The notes beneath the pieces are model-generated. The model saw nothing but the letters and a program-made list of their open reading frames with translations. It was not told where the DNA came from and did not search any database. A DNA stretch of 64,000 nt from Flavobacteriaceae bacterium PS02334. Lineage in GTDB: Bacteria; Bacteroidota; Bacteroidia; Flavobacteriales; Flavobacteriaceae. The DNA lies in contig JASCOH010000002.1 in assembly GCA_029959295.1 (NCBI GenBank), positions 1 to 64,000 on the forward strand. Direction: 5' to 3'. Each line of letters starts with the position of its first letter. The stretch's first letter is position 1. The position numbers and the translations under genes are program-made. Below, in pieces: positions 18,895 through 28,191 of this stretch.

Positions 18895-19707
18895 ATGACC
18901 TCACAACAACTAACACAAGAAATTAAAAACAAAAAATCCTTCCTCTGCATAGGCTTAGACGTGGATTTAAACAAAATCCCGCAGCATTTGCTTGCAACCG
19001 AAGACCCGATTTTTGAATTCAATAAAGCCATAATCGACGCGACTCACGATTTGGCCGTCGCATACAAACCAAACACAGCTTTCTACGAAGCGTATGGAAT
19101 AAAAGGCTGGATTTCTCTAGAAAAAACAATCAATTACTTAAATCAAAAACATCCAGAAATTTTCACGATTGCAGACGCAAAACGTGGCGATATCGGAAAT
19201 ACTTCATCAATGTATGCCAAAGCTTTTTTGGAAGATTTAGCATTCGATTCAGTAACAGTCGCTCCTTATATGGGAAAAGATTCTGTCGAGCCATTTTTAG
19301 CCGTAAAAAATAAATTCACCATACTTTTAGCTTTGACTTCAAACGAAGGCGCATTCGATTTCCAAACTAAATCAGTTGGAGGGAAAGAATTGTACAAACA
19401 AGTAATCGAAACTTCTAAAACTTGGGAGAATTCTGAAAATCTAATGTACGTTGTCGGAGCTACAAAAGCTGAATATTTTACCGAAATCAGAAAAATTATT
19501 CCAGACAGCTTTCTCTTAGTTCCTGGAGTTGGCGCACAAGGCGGAAGCTTATCCGAAGTCTGCAAATATGGAATGTCAGAAAATGTAGGTTTGTTAATTA
19601 ATTCTTCAAGAGGAATTATCTATGCTTCATCAGAAAAAGATTTTGCCCAAAAAGCAAGAGAAGAAGCGCTGAAAATCCAAAAAGAAATGGCTGAAATCTT
19701 GAATTAA
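18895..19707 (+). CDS. pyrF: orotidine 5'-phosphate decarboxylase
   Basis: A 270-residue type 2 OMP decarboxylase, the last step of UMP synthesis. The catalytic block [10 protein letters not shown] (about residues 88-97) supplies the Asp-Lys-x-Lys/Arg-Asp residues, and the C-terminal [13 protein letters not shown] binds the phosphate. Length fits the long (type 2, about 270-residue) subfamily. A TAACTTTG -7-like box lies at 18847-18854. The ATG start leads directly into a helix as in homologues. Confidence 0.93.
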   Translation: MTSQQLTQEIKNKKSFLCIGLDVDLNKIPQHLLATEDPIFEFNKAIIDATHDLAVAYKPNTAFYEAYGIKGWISLEKTINYLNQKHPEIFTIADAKRGDIGNTSSMYAKAFLEDLAFDSVTVAPYMGKDSVEPFLAVKNKFTILLALTSNEGAFDFQTKSVGGKELYKQVIETSKTWENSENLMYVVGATKAEYFTEIRKIIPDSFLLVPGVGAQGGSLSEVCKYGMSENVGLLINSSRGIIYASSEKDFAQKAREEALKIQKEMAEILN

Positions 19708-19710
19708 TAA

Positions 19711-19781
19711 AACACAGATTTCACGGATTTCCACAGATTTTTCTACGTATGCTTTCTGTGAAAATTTGTGAAATCTGTGTT
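19711..19781. repeat. 14-bp inverted repeat, intergenic
   Basis: AACACAGATTTCAC at 19711-19724 is mirrored exactly at 19768-19781. Between the arms there is a partial copy of the same words (CACAGATT, GTGAAAAT). This type of CACAGATTTCAC repeat is frequent between Flavobacterium genes (recalled). It may also act as a weak terminator for pyrF. Confidence 0.55.
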
Positions 19782-19846
19782 CTGTTTTAAAGCAGGTTTT
19801 GTGAATATCTACAAAAAAACTTTGTGAATCTCCGTGAAATAAAACT

Positions 19847-20665
19847 ATGAAAACTTACCAAGACCAAATAGGAAACATTTTAACTTTTGAAAATGCTCCA
19901 AAAAGAATCATTTCCTTAGTTCCGTCGCAAACAGAATTGCTTTATGATCTAGGTCTTGAAGAAAAAATCATCGGAGTCACAAAATTCTGCGTGCATCCTT
20001 ATCATTTGAAGCAGACCAAAAAAGTTATCGGTGGAACCAAAAAAGTACATTACGAAAAAATAAAACTTCTCCAGCCCGATATAATCATTGCCAATAAAGA
20101 AGAAAATACGTTGGAAATGGTGGAAGAATTACGGAAAATTGCTCCAGTTTGGGTAACGAATGTAATTACGATTGAAGATAATTTTCAGATGATTGCTGAT
20201 TTCGGAAAACTTTTCAATTGCAGGACAGAAGCCCAAAAATGGACTGATAAAATCAGTAATGCTTATAAAGATTTTCTAGATTTTATAAAAGATAAGCCTG
20301 AAAGAAAAGTAGCTTATTTTATTTGGAAAGATCCCTACATGGTTGCGGGCTCAGACAATTTTATCAACGAAATATTGAAGCTGAACAACTTCAAAAATAT
20401 TTATGACAATCCTGAAAAATTCCCAGGGCGCTATCCTGAAATAATCATCCAAAAAATCAGGATTCAAGGAGATCCAGAGATTGTTTTCCTTTCTTCAGAA
20501 CCTTATCCTTTTAAAGACGAGCACGCTTTTGAAATAGGAAGATTTACGCACCACGCCAAAACTATTTTTGTAGACGGCGAAATGTTTTCTTGGTATGGAA
20601 GTCGAATTTTAAAAGCTTTTGACTATTTTAAAAATATTCACAACCGCATTAAAAGCTTTGACTAA
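19847..20665 (+). CDS. helical-backbone metal receptor (BtuF-like substrate-binding protein)
   Basis: A 272-residue protein with the two-lobed periplasmic-binding fold of the BtuF/FecB/TroA class: RIISLVPSQTELLYDLGLEEKIIGVTKFC at the start (split here only for naming: the motif runs about residues 19-46), KLLQPDIIIANKEEN near 75, and a long linking helix around 140. It would bind cobalamin, haem or an iron chelate. No signal peptide is visible and no permease or ATPase gene is adjacent, so it may act in the cytoplasm or the export signal may be missing. Confidence 0.75.
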   Translation: MKTYQDQIGNILTFENAPKRIISLVPSQTELLYDLGLEEKIIGVTKFCVHPYHLKQTKKVIGGTKKVHYEKIKLLQPDIIIANKEENTLEMVEELRKIAPVWVTNVITIEDNFQMIADFGKLFNCRTEAQKWTDKISNAYKDFLDFIKDKPERKVAYFIWKDPYMVAGSDNFINEILKLNNFKNIYDNPEKFPGRYPEIIIQKIRIQGDPEIVFLSSEPYPFKDEHAFEIGRFTHHAKTIFVDGEMFSWYGSRILKAFDYFKNIHNRIKSFD

Positions 20666-20681
20666 ATAGATCCAATAAAAA

Positions 20682-20718
20682 AGCCAGAACTTAGTAAAAA
20701 GCGCTGGCATTTTTTTTC
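20682..20718 (+). terminator. possible terminator
   Basis: A weak stem GCCAG / CTGGC with a long loop followed by a run of T, just after the metal-receptor gene. Only five pairs, so low confidence. Confidence 0.35.
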
Positions 20719-20836
20719 TAACTAACCCTAACCAAATGAGAAAACCATTAATCTCATTGCAAATGTCCGACTATTTTCAGTTCGTTTGTGTTAAGGCAAT
20801 GTTATTTATATGTTACTGATTATTAATTTTTTACAA

Positions 20837-21547
20837 TTATTTCTTGTCTTGCATTGCAAACACTTTTTTAAGCAAATCTGAAGTTCTTGCAGACAAATTG
20901 GTGCGGATATCTTTTTCTTCCACGGCAATCATCTTGAAAACACCTTCCATTGCTTTATCCGTCACATAATCGGTCAAATCAGGATTTACGTCAGTCGTTA
21001 ACGGAACGGCATTGTACTTCGTAATAATGTTTGTCCATACTTTATCAGCGCCCACTTTTCCTAAAGAATTTTTAACGACAGGACTGAATTTTGAATACAA
21101 AGCTGTCGAAGTTGAACTCTGCAAATAAGCTGTTGCGGCATTGTCTGTTCCTAAAAGGATATTTTTGGCATCTGTAAAAGTCATGTTTTTCACAGCTGAA
21201 ACAAAAATCGGAGTCGCTTCTTTCACAGCGTCTTCTGCAGCGCGGTTTAATACTTTCAAGCCTTCATCAGCCAAGCTAGAAAGGCCGATGTTTCTTAAGG
21301 TTTTGTCTACTTTCTGTAATTCTGTCGGAAGCAAAATCTTAACTGCCTGATTTTTAAAGAAACCGTCAGTTGCCGTTAATTTTGTTACTTCTTTGGTGAT
21401 TCCGTTATTTAAGGCTTCTTTCAAGCCGGCTGCGATGTCTGGATTTCCTAAAACGGTTCCCAACTGCGGATATTGGCTGGCTACTTGCTGCAACTCTGCG
21501 CAGCTGAAAAACGAAAGCACTGAGGCTAAAACAATAATTTTTTTCAT
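20837..21547 (-). CDS. DUF4197 lipoprotein, copy 1
   Basis: A 236-residue exported protein: signal sequence with lipobox FFSC, then a DUF4197 domain. It is a close paralogue of the next gene upstream: both share ADEG-x-K-x-LNRAAEDAVKEATPIF and the C-terminal DYVTDKAMEGVFKMIAVEE block. DUF4197 is all-helical and of unknown role. The two genes are 26 bp apart and probably cotranscribed. The N-terminus of this copy is a lipoprotein signal, while the other has a cleaved signal peptide ending in FGQ. Confidence 0.8.
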   Translation of the reverse strand: MKKIIVLASVLSFFSCAELQQVASQYPQLGTVLGNPDIAAGLKEALNNGITKEVTKLTATDGFFKNQAVKILLPTELQKVDKTLRNIGLSSLADEGLKVLNRAAEDAVKEATPIFVSAVKNMTFTDAKNILLGTDNAATAYLQSSTSTALYSKFSPVVKNSLGKVGADKVWTNIITKYNAVPLTTDVNPDLTDYVTDKAMEGVFKMIAVEEKDIRTNLSARTSDLLKKVFAMQDKK

Positions 21548-21573
21548 GGTGTAAATTTATTTATAAAGTATTA

Positions 21574-22317
21574 TTAATCTTGCAAAGCAAACACTTTTTT
21601 TAATAGGGGAGAAGTTCTTGCCGATATATTTGTGCGGATATCTTTTTCTTCCACGGCAATCATTTTGAAAACGCCTTCCATCGCCTTATCGGTCACATAA
21701 TCATTCAAATCTGGATTTACTTTTGTTACCATCGGCACCTTATTATATCTAGCAATCAGATTGGCCCAAATTTTATCAGCGCCTACTTTGCTCAAAGATT
21801 CTTGCACGACAGGACTGAATTTCGCATACAGAGCAGTAGAAGTATTTCCCTGCAAATAAGTAGTTGCAGCCGTTTCGTTTCCTAACAAGATGTTTTTAGC
21901 ATCTGAAATTTTCATGCTCGTGATTGCATTTACAAAAATCGGGGTTGCTTCTTTCACTGCATCTTCCGCAGCACGATTTAAAGCTTTTACGCCTTCATCT
22001 GCCAAGCTTGACATCCCGAGACTTCTGAGGGTTTTGTCTACTTTTTGCAATTCTTCTGGGAAAAGAATCTTTACGGCTTCATTTTTATAAAAACCGTCTA
22101 AGGCAGTAAGTTTTGTCACTTGCTCTGTAACTCCTTTTTGTAGCGCTTCTTTTAATCCGGCACTGATATCAAGCGATCCGGTTAAGGGATTTGATTTTGA
22201 TGCAGAAGTTGAGCCAGTTTTTGCTTTTACTTTTTCAGAAGCTTTTTTTAATAAACCATCTAGTTGTCCAAAACTGAGCATTGGAATAAATAAGGCGAAA
22301 AGGAATAGTTTTTTCAT
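21574..22317 (-). CDS. DUF4197 secreted protein, copy 2
   Basis: A 247-residue protein with a signal peptide ending in SFGQ, a short Lys/Ser-rich linker, then a DUF4197 domain that is clearly the same as in the next gene (most of the last 180 residues align without gaps). The frame opens at 22347; the ATG at 22317 begins the signal peptide. Tandem duplication of unknown function. Confidence 0.8.
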   Translation of the reverse strand: MKKLFLFALFIPMLSFGQLDGLLKKASEKVKAKTGSTSASKSNPLTGSLDISAGLKEALQKGVTEQVTKLTALDGFYKNEAVKILFPEELQKVDKTLRSLGMSSLADEGVKALNRAAEDAVKEATPIFVNAITSMKISDAKNILLGNETAATTYLQGNTSTALYAKFSPVVQESLSKVGADKIWANLIARYNKVPMVTKVNPDLNDYVTDKAMEGVFKMIAVEEKDIRTNISARTSPLLKKVFALQD

Positions 22318-22406
22318 AATCTTAATTTTTAAATCAAAGATAAGCAAACATCATACCGAGAATAAATAGTTTTAAGCTATGAAAATATCAAAACAATCAA
22401 TTTTAC

Positions 22407-22440
22407 TTATTGAAATCGAGAGAGAAATTGATTAAATTTG
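22407..22440 (+). promoter_or_regulatory. candidate catalase promoter
   Basis: TTATTG at 22407-22412 and TAAATTTG at 22433-22440, 20 bp apart, resemble the Bacteroidetes -33 and -7 elements; the catalase ATG follows 24 bp after. The -33 element is imperfect. Confidence 0.5.
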
Positions 22441-22463
22441 AGAAACAAATAATACTACAGCTT

Positions 22464-23945
22464 ATGGAAAATCACAACAAACTTACGACAGCATCAGGAA
22501 AACCTTATGCAGAAAATGAAGATTCACAGTCAGTAGGACCAAGAGGACCGCTTTTATTGCAAGATTTTATTCTGCATGAAAAGATGGCGCACTTTAACAG
22601 AGAGCGAATTCCGGAAAGAGTTGTACATGCAAAAGGTTCTGCCGCGTTCGGAACTTTTACTGTGACGAATGATATTACAAAATATACAAAAGCCAAGATT
22701 TTTTCAGAAGTAGGAAAAAAAACCGACATGCTTTTGCGCTTTTCAACTGTTGGGGGCGAAAAAGGTTCGGCAGATACTGAAAGAGATCCTCGGGGTTTCG
22801 CCCTAAAATTTTATACGGAAGATGGAAACTGGGATTTAGTTGGGAACAATACGCCGGTTTTCTTCGTAAAAGATCCGAAGAAATTTGGAGATTTTATCCA
22901 TACCCAAAAGCGTGATCCTTATACAAATATGAAATCGCCAACGATGATGTGGGATTTTTGGTCGCTGAATCCAGAAAGCTTGCACCAAGTTACGATTTTG
23001 ATGTCTGACCGCGGAACGCCACATGGTTACCGCCACATGCACGGTTTCAGCAGCCATACTTTTTCTTTTATCAACAATCAAAATGAGCGCCATTATGTAA
23101 AATTCCACTTCTTGACCAAACAAGGAATCAAGAATTTTACTGATGCTGAAGCTGCTGCAATGAAATCTCAAGATCCAGATTTTGCGCAAAGAGATTTGCT
23201 TGACAATATCGATGCTGGAAACTTTCCGCGCTGGGACATGAAAATTCAAGTCATGACGGAAGCAGAATCTAAGACATACCATATAAATCCGTTTGACTTG
23301 ACAAAAGTTTGGCCTCACGGCGATTATCCTTTGATTGATGTTGGTGTGATTGAATTGAACAGAAATCCTGATAATTATTTCCAAGATGTAGAACAGGCCG
23401 CTTTTGCGCCAGCACACGTTGTGGACGGAATTGGTTTTTCTCCAGATAAAATGCTGCAAGGAAGATTATTGTCTTATCCAGATGCACAGCGTTATCGATT
23501 AGGTGCAAATTATGAGCAGATTCCGGTAAACAGGTGTCCTTATTTTACAAATAACTATCAAAGAGACGGACAAATGCGAATTGACGGAAACGGTGGCAGA
23601 ATGCCGAATTATTTCCCAAATAGCTTTGATAATATTACGGTTGATGAATCTTACAAAGAACCATCTTGGGAACTTGAAAACAATGTTGCAGGTTGGTATG
23701 ACAGAAATGCGGAAGGTGAAAACGACCATTATACACAGCCAGGAAATTTGTTTAGATTAATGGTTCCGGAACAACAGCAGCATTTAATTGGCAATATTGT
23801 TGGCGCAATGTCAGGAATTGACGGACCGAAAAAACTTGAAATTATCAATAGACAATTGTGCCATTGGTTTAGAGCTGATCCAAGATTAGGAATGGGCGTT
23901 GCTCAAGGTCTCGGAATCAATATTGATCCGAGCATGTTGCGATAA
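22464..23945 (+). CDS. katA: catalase (monofunctional haem, small subunit)
   Basis: A 493-residue clade-3-type catalase that breaks hydrogen peroxide into water and oxygen. The active-site His is in [14 protein letters not shown] (His about 55), the Asn in the conserved distal region near 128, and the proximal haem Tyr in [11 protein letters not shown] (about 338). The frame is open to 22410, but the ATG at 22464 (MENHNK) gives the usual length and lies behind a promoter. Monocistronic with its own terminator. Confidence 0.94.
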   Translation: MENHNKLTTASGKPYAENEDSQSVGPRGPLLLQDFILHEKMAHFNRERIPERVVHAKGSAAFGTFTVTNDITKYTKAKIFSEVGKKTDMLLRFSTVGGEKGSADTERDPRGFALKFYTEDGNWDLVGNNTPVFFVKDPKKFGDFIHTQKRDPYTNMKSPTMMWDFWSLNPESLHQVTILMSDRGTPHGYRHMHGFSSHTFSFINNQNERHYVKFHFLTKQGIKNFTDAEAAAMKSQDPDFAQRDLLDNIDAGNFPRWDMKIQVMTEAESKTYHINPFDLTKVWPHGDYPLIDVGVIELNRNPDNYFQDVEQAAFAPAHVVDGIGFSPDKMLQGRLLSYPDAQRYRLGANYEQIPVNRCPYFTNNYQRDGQMRIDGNGGRMPNYFPNSFDNITVDESYKEPSWELENNVAGWYDRNAEGENDHYTQPGNLFRLMVPEQQQHLIGNIVGAMSGIDGPKKLEIINRQLCHWFRADPRLGMGVAQGLGINIDPSMLR

Positions 23946-23969
23946 TTTTTCTAAATTTTTTATAAATAA

Positions 23970-24009
23970 TAAAGGCTGCCAAGAGTAATTTGGCAGCCTT
24001 ATTTTTTTG
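23970..24009 (+). terminator. catalase terminator
   Basis: Stem AAGGCTGCCAA / TTTGGCAGCCTT with a six-base loop and T-run, 26 bp after the catalase stop. Confidence 0.85.
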
Positions 24010-24046
24010 CATAAAAAAAGCCGAACATTGCTGTTCAGCTTAAAGC

Positions 24047-24070
24047 GTCGGGGTGGCAGGACGACCTGCC
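24047..24070 (-). other. tRNA 3'-end-like fragment
   Basis: GTCGGGGTGGCAGGA followed by CGACCTGCC reads, on the minus strand, like the T-arm and acceptor end of a tRNA ending CCACCCCGA, but the T-loop core (TTCGAA) is missing and no anticodon arm follows. It could be a relic of a tRNA used as an attachment site, or chance. Apart from it and a small hairpin at 24015-24042, the 410-bp gap 23946-24355 shows nothing. Confidence 0.3.
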
Positions 24071-24355
24071 TATTCCTTAATCCGTTGGGTTTATTGGTGT
24101 TTCCAAGCATCCTCCCAAAAAGGGTAGCCGAATGGGTCTCATCGGAAATGAGCTGTTTTGGAGGCCTTTGCATCCTGTTTAATACCTCAATCAGTCAATG
24201 TGCTTTTGTATAGGTAAATGTATTAAAAAATTTTTGAAAAGCGGAAGCAATCTTGTAAGTAACTGTCATTTAAGATATTTTCGAAACATGAAACCAAAAT
24301 AGTTATATATTTGGGAAGTTGAAACCATTCTCGAAATAACTTCTTAATATACAAT

Positions 24356-26716
24356 ATGAAATTAAAATTACTTTACCTGATTCTCTTAATTCAAGTAGCA
24401 ACGTATGGTCAGCAACAATGGCGGCCTTTAGGACCGGACGATTTTAACCAAATTTCATATGAAGATACGGAGAGTTTTAGTGCCGCTCTTGATGGCAATG
24501 ATATTCCGTACATGGCGTTCACGTCGATAGAGTCGGGTATTTTTAAAGTATCCGTTAGAAAATTTATTAATGGACACTGGGAATATGTGGGAGAGCCCCG
24601 TTTTTCTGACAATGTATTCTTACAGAAAGTTTCACTGGCAATTGACAATAACAACGTTCCCTTTGTCGCCTATCGCACTTTTACGGGTCAGAGTAAAATT
24701 CAAAAGTTTGTCAACGGCGTGTGGACCAATATTGCAATCCCAGAATCTTTTGTTTTGCCAAAACTTGTTTTTGATTCCCAAAACAATTTGAATATCCTTG
24801 CCCTATTTGGAACATCGGAACATGCTGGTTTACGTAAATTCAATGGCAGCACGTGGAGTTCAGTAGGGCCGACCAGCATTTCAAATGGATTTACAGACAA
24901 CTTATCAGTGGATTTTGACTCCAATGACATTCCATATGTTGCCTACAGCAATTTTGCTTCAAATCAAACACTCACTGTCAAAAAATTGAACAATGGTGCA
25001 TGGCAAAATGTTGGAGCTACTATGCTATCAGCCGATGATGCTGAAGATATCACCATCCGATTAAACGATGATAATGTTCCGTATGTAGTTTACAAAAACG
25101 TCAATTTCTTCAATCCTGTAACTATTTTAAAAACCTTCAACGGAACGCAATGGATCCCGGTCGGGTCTTCAAGTGGAGTGATCGCGTCGAATGTCAGAAA
25201 CGTTTCCTTTGAAATCGATCAAAATGATGATCTTGTGCTTGCTACTTCCAGTGAAAGTACAGGAACTACAACCGTAAGCAAATTTGATGGCACCAATTGG
25301 AACGTCGTTGGCCAACCTTGGCTGCACGGACTTAGAAACGCACTCGTGCTTAACAGTGCCAATGAGCCAATGGTCGGTTTTACGGATAATTTGGCTGGAA
25401 TGAAACGCTTTGATGGTACACAATGGATTATTCTTGGCGGCGAATCGCAGTCTGGAAATTCAATCTCAGAACATTTCAGTATGACGATTGCCAGCGACGA
25501 CACACCCTATTTTGCCTATCATACAAAAGGTGATACCGATATTGTGGTAAAAAAATGGAATGGGGTTTTATGGGAAAATCTTTCTGACGAAACATTGACA
25601 GCCACCCAAAGCGTGCCGCTGACGATGGCCGCAGACGCCAACAATATTCCGTATGTGCTGTACCGAAATTGGAATACTAAAAAATTAAGTGTCAAAAAGC
25701 TAATTGCAAATAATTGGGTTTCCGCTGGTGCAGAAACTTTCACTGCCGTGCAAGATGGAACAGCCGATGCGCATCTTGTAATTGATAATTCGGGTGTTCT
25801 GTACGTGGCCATAAAAAGTGTTTACAATAGTGTTACGAAGCTCAAATTTTATAAAAATACGGGTACCAATTGGATTTTGATGAATTTCGACCAAGTCATT
25901 CACAGCAGTTCAGATATTGGATTTACCGTTGGAAATGACAACCGCCCGGCCGTAGTCTATACAGATGCCAATGCAGCGGGAAAGTTACAGGTAAGGAAAT
26001 TGGACAGTACGGGTCTGCAATGGGAGCTAGTTGGCGATGGCATTCAGCTGACTGCCAATCCTGATTATTCCTATATTGCCGTAGACAGCCAAAACGTCCC
26101 TTACATTTCTTATGCGGGTTTTGACTCCTCGATGCAGGTAGGGGTCTATCGGTACTTTGCTGGAACTTGGGAGGTGGTTGGAACAAATCTGCCGTCACAA
26201 TTTATTGAACGACCTAGAGTGCTTATTGACAAAGCTGATGTTCCACATATCGTATATCATGACAGAGATGCCGATAATCCTGGAAAAATAACTGTAAGAA
26301 AATTAGAGGGCTCCAATTGGAATGTTGTGGGAACTGCGAAGCTTTCCGCATCGACGGCAAGTCCGATTGCAATGCCTTATTTATGCTTTACTTCCAATAA
26401 TGTACCTGTTATAGGATACTCTTCGTTGGGCTATTTTGCAAAGTTTTTTGGTGAAGAAAGTGCGCTTTCAGTTGCCCAAAATCCTATAGCTCATAACAAC
26501 CTTAAACTTTATCCCAATCCCGTATCATCATTACTACACATTGAATCTGATTCGGATATTGACCACATTCAGATTTATGATCTTACTGGAAAACAAATGA
26601 ATTTGTTGAGGTTCGAAAATAAAACTGTAGATGTTAGCGCACTACAAAACGGAATTTATATTATTGAAGTTCAAACTAATGATTCGACATTCAAAAGTAA
26701 ATTTGTAAAAAAGTAG
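24356..26716 (+). CDS. T9SS-secreted repeat protein (type A sorting domain)
   Basis: A 786-residue secreted protein. A signal peptide (to about residue 18, ending TYGQ) is followed by some 15 degenerate repeats of about 45 residues. Each has a D-x-N-x-x-P-Y-V/I-A/V-Y strand followed by K-x-x-N-G-x-W-x-x-V-G, a pattern suggesting beta-propeller blades. The last 75 residues form a Por-secretion (type A, T9SS) sorting domain: LKLYPNPVSSLLHIES, YDLTGKQ, GIYIIEV and a final KFVKK. It would be exported by the type IX system and anchored or released at the surface. No enzyme motif seen. Confidence 0.85.
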   Translation: MKLKLLYLILLIQVATYGQQQWRPLGPDDFNQISYEDTESFSAALDGNDIPYMAFTSIESGIFKVSVRKFINGHWEYVGEPRFSDNVFLQKVSLAIDNNNVPFVAYRTFTGQSKIQKFVNGVWTNIAIPESFVLPKLVFDSQNNLNILALFGTSEHAGLRKFNGSTWSSVGPTSISNGFTDNLSVDFDSNDIPYVAYSNFASNQTLTVKKLNNGAWQNVGATMLSADDAEDITIRLNDDNVPYVVYKNVNFFNPVTILKTFNGTQWIPVGSSSGVIASNVRNVSFEIDQNDDLVLATSSESTGTTTVSKFDGTNWNVVGQPWLHGLRNALVLNSANEPMVGFTDNLAGMKRFDGTQWIILGGESQSGNSISEHFSMTIASDDTPYFAYHTKGDTDIVVKKWNGVLWENLSDETLTATQSVPLTMAADANNIPYVLYRNWNTKKLSVKKLIANNWVSAGAETFTAVQDGTADAHLVIDNSGVLYVAIKSVYNSVTKLKFYKNTGTNWILMNFDQVIHSSSDIGFTVGNDNRPAVVYTDANAAGKLQVRKLDSTGLQWELVGDGIQLTANPDYSYIAVDSQNVPYISYAGFDSSMQVGVYRYFAGTWEVVGTNLPSQFIERPRVLIDKADVPHIVYHDRDADNPGKITVRKLEGSNWNVVGTAKLSASTASPIAMPYLCFTSNNVPVIGYSSLGYFAKFFGEESALSVAQNPIAHNNLKLYPNPVSSLLHIESDSDIDHIQIYDLTGKQMNLLRFENKTVDVSALQNGIYIIEVQTNDSTFKSKFVKK

Positions 26717-26749
26717 GTTCAGATTTTTGAATGATGAGGGATCCGAACT

Positions 26750-27960
26750 TTAGCGCCTAAACCCTTGCCATCGCTCTATTGTGAGAGGTTCATTTTTTAT
26801 GTGCCACAAAACTGCAATAAATTAATAAATCTTTTTCAGACTGCCAAATTTTAGAGCTATAATTTAATGCAAATTTACGGATTTTATTAATATTTATTAA
26901 TTAGAATTTGTGTTATTTATGAATGTTAATGGTCATGACAAGTTTCTGTTAAATACCTTTCAGATAAAGCTTCATAAAAAATCGTCAAAAAGGAAACTGT
27001 TATTTAGTGTTCGATGTCATCTTTTTACAATTGTACTTGGTCTTATCGAACACTGATATTCGAAAAATTATATTCTATCATAAGCAGCCTAGAGGCGAAA
27101 CGGGTTCTAGTTTTTAAAGAATTAGCAACAAATTGTATATCATCCCTCACGGCGGGCTGTCAGTGAATACAGTCGAACACTTAATACCTATTTTGACGTT
27201 TTTCGAAGATATAAATGAAATATTTGGTAAAAAGTTAGGTATGCTAAAAACGTTTCAGGGTTTGCTTTCCGATGGGTTATCAAAGGTTTCAGTGAATTGA
27301 TCGTCAGAATAATAGGTATTAACGCCCCTTTGCTTCGAAATTTCTATAATCGCGGATTCGTCCCTTCTGATGGACTTGGCGGTATTGATGCTAAGACATC
27401 CAAATCACGTATTAATACCGGTAAAGAATTCTCAAACATAATCGTGTTTGCTATAGCATTTCTGTAGAAATATCCAGGAACAGCTATTGTCATTGATGGC
27501 TCTGATAGACGACACCTACCTGTATCACAGAATATCGAGTCTAACTATAAATCACTTTAGTAATTACAGGCGTCGACTGGTATGTCAGATTGCTTCAAAA
27601 TGGTGATATTGAACGTGATGCACAAGGTGTAGCACTTCAAACGAGATCCGAACCGTTTAATTTACAGAAAAACCGACCTGTACCGATTTATATGATAGAC
27701 ATAAAGGAATAGTTTTTTGGTAGAAATAATAAAACTTAATATATTTGTTATTATCAAAGAGAGAATACAAAATACTATTGACAGAATTAAAAACATTGCA
27801 GGTGTTTCTTGTTTCTAATGCTGCTTTTACTGCTAAAAACGTAGCAGAACAGCATAGGTATGACAATGCTTTTTCTCGTTCTATTTGAAATGAGAAAGAG
27901 GCTAAGCAATTTAATGTTGAATTAAAAGCAACTGTTGCGTTAGGTAAAGCACAATAGTTA
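26750..27960 (+). pseudogene. decayed coding region, family not recognised
   Basis: The 1.3 kb after the T9SS gene holds no intact gene, but translated pieces look like former protein. Examples are one frame at about 27265-27545 (W-V-I-K-G-F-S-E-L-I..., G-F-V-P-S-D-G-L-G-G-I-D, interrupted by in-frame TAGs at 27465 and 27557), then a +1 shifted piece 27554-27655 (V-I-T-G-V-D-W-Y-V-R-L-L), and a piece at about 27775-27960 interrupted by a TGA. Frameshifts and stops are too many for a gene. Ends at a good terminator. I cannot name the family; a phage or mobile element origin is possible. Confidence 0.5.
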
Positions 27961-27979
27961 AAAGCAAATAAAACGATAT

Positions 27980-28004
27980 AAAAGCCCGCACTGCGGGCTT
28001 TTTA
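27980..28004 (+). terminator. terminator before the defence genes
   Basis: Stem AAAAGCCCGCA / TGCGGGCTTTT with a minimal loop and T-run. It ends the decayed region and isolates the small gene at 28036. Confidence 0.8.
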
Positions 28005-28035
28005 TTTAGACAAAAAGCAATCTAATTTATAACGT

Positions 28036-28191
28036 ATGGGAATATTTGATGGATTTATAAAGTATTTAACCGAAGATGCTAAAAAGGATGGGTTTCGGTT
28101 ATGGGTTGGTAAGACGGGGAACAGCTATATTAAAAAAGGAGGAAAAGGTCGTGGCGGGACAACAATTTCATTTTCTAAAAAGAAGAAGTAA
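28036..28191 (+). CDS. 51-residue basic protein coupled to the GHKL ATPase gene
   Basis: A short ORF from ATG to TAA whose last base is the first base of the next gene's ATG (TAATG), the classic sign of translational coupling. The product starts MGIFDGFIKYLTEDAK and ends in a very basic tail (G-K-G-R-G-G then a KKKK end); about a quarter of residues are Lys or Arg. No family recognised. The coupling, and the position directly before a large ATPase, suggest a regulatory or accessory subunit of that protein. Confidence 0.6.
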   Translation: MGIFDGFIKYLTEDAKKDGFRLWVGKTGNSYIKKGGKGRGGTTISFSKKKK

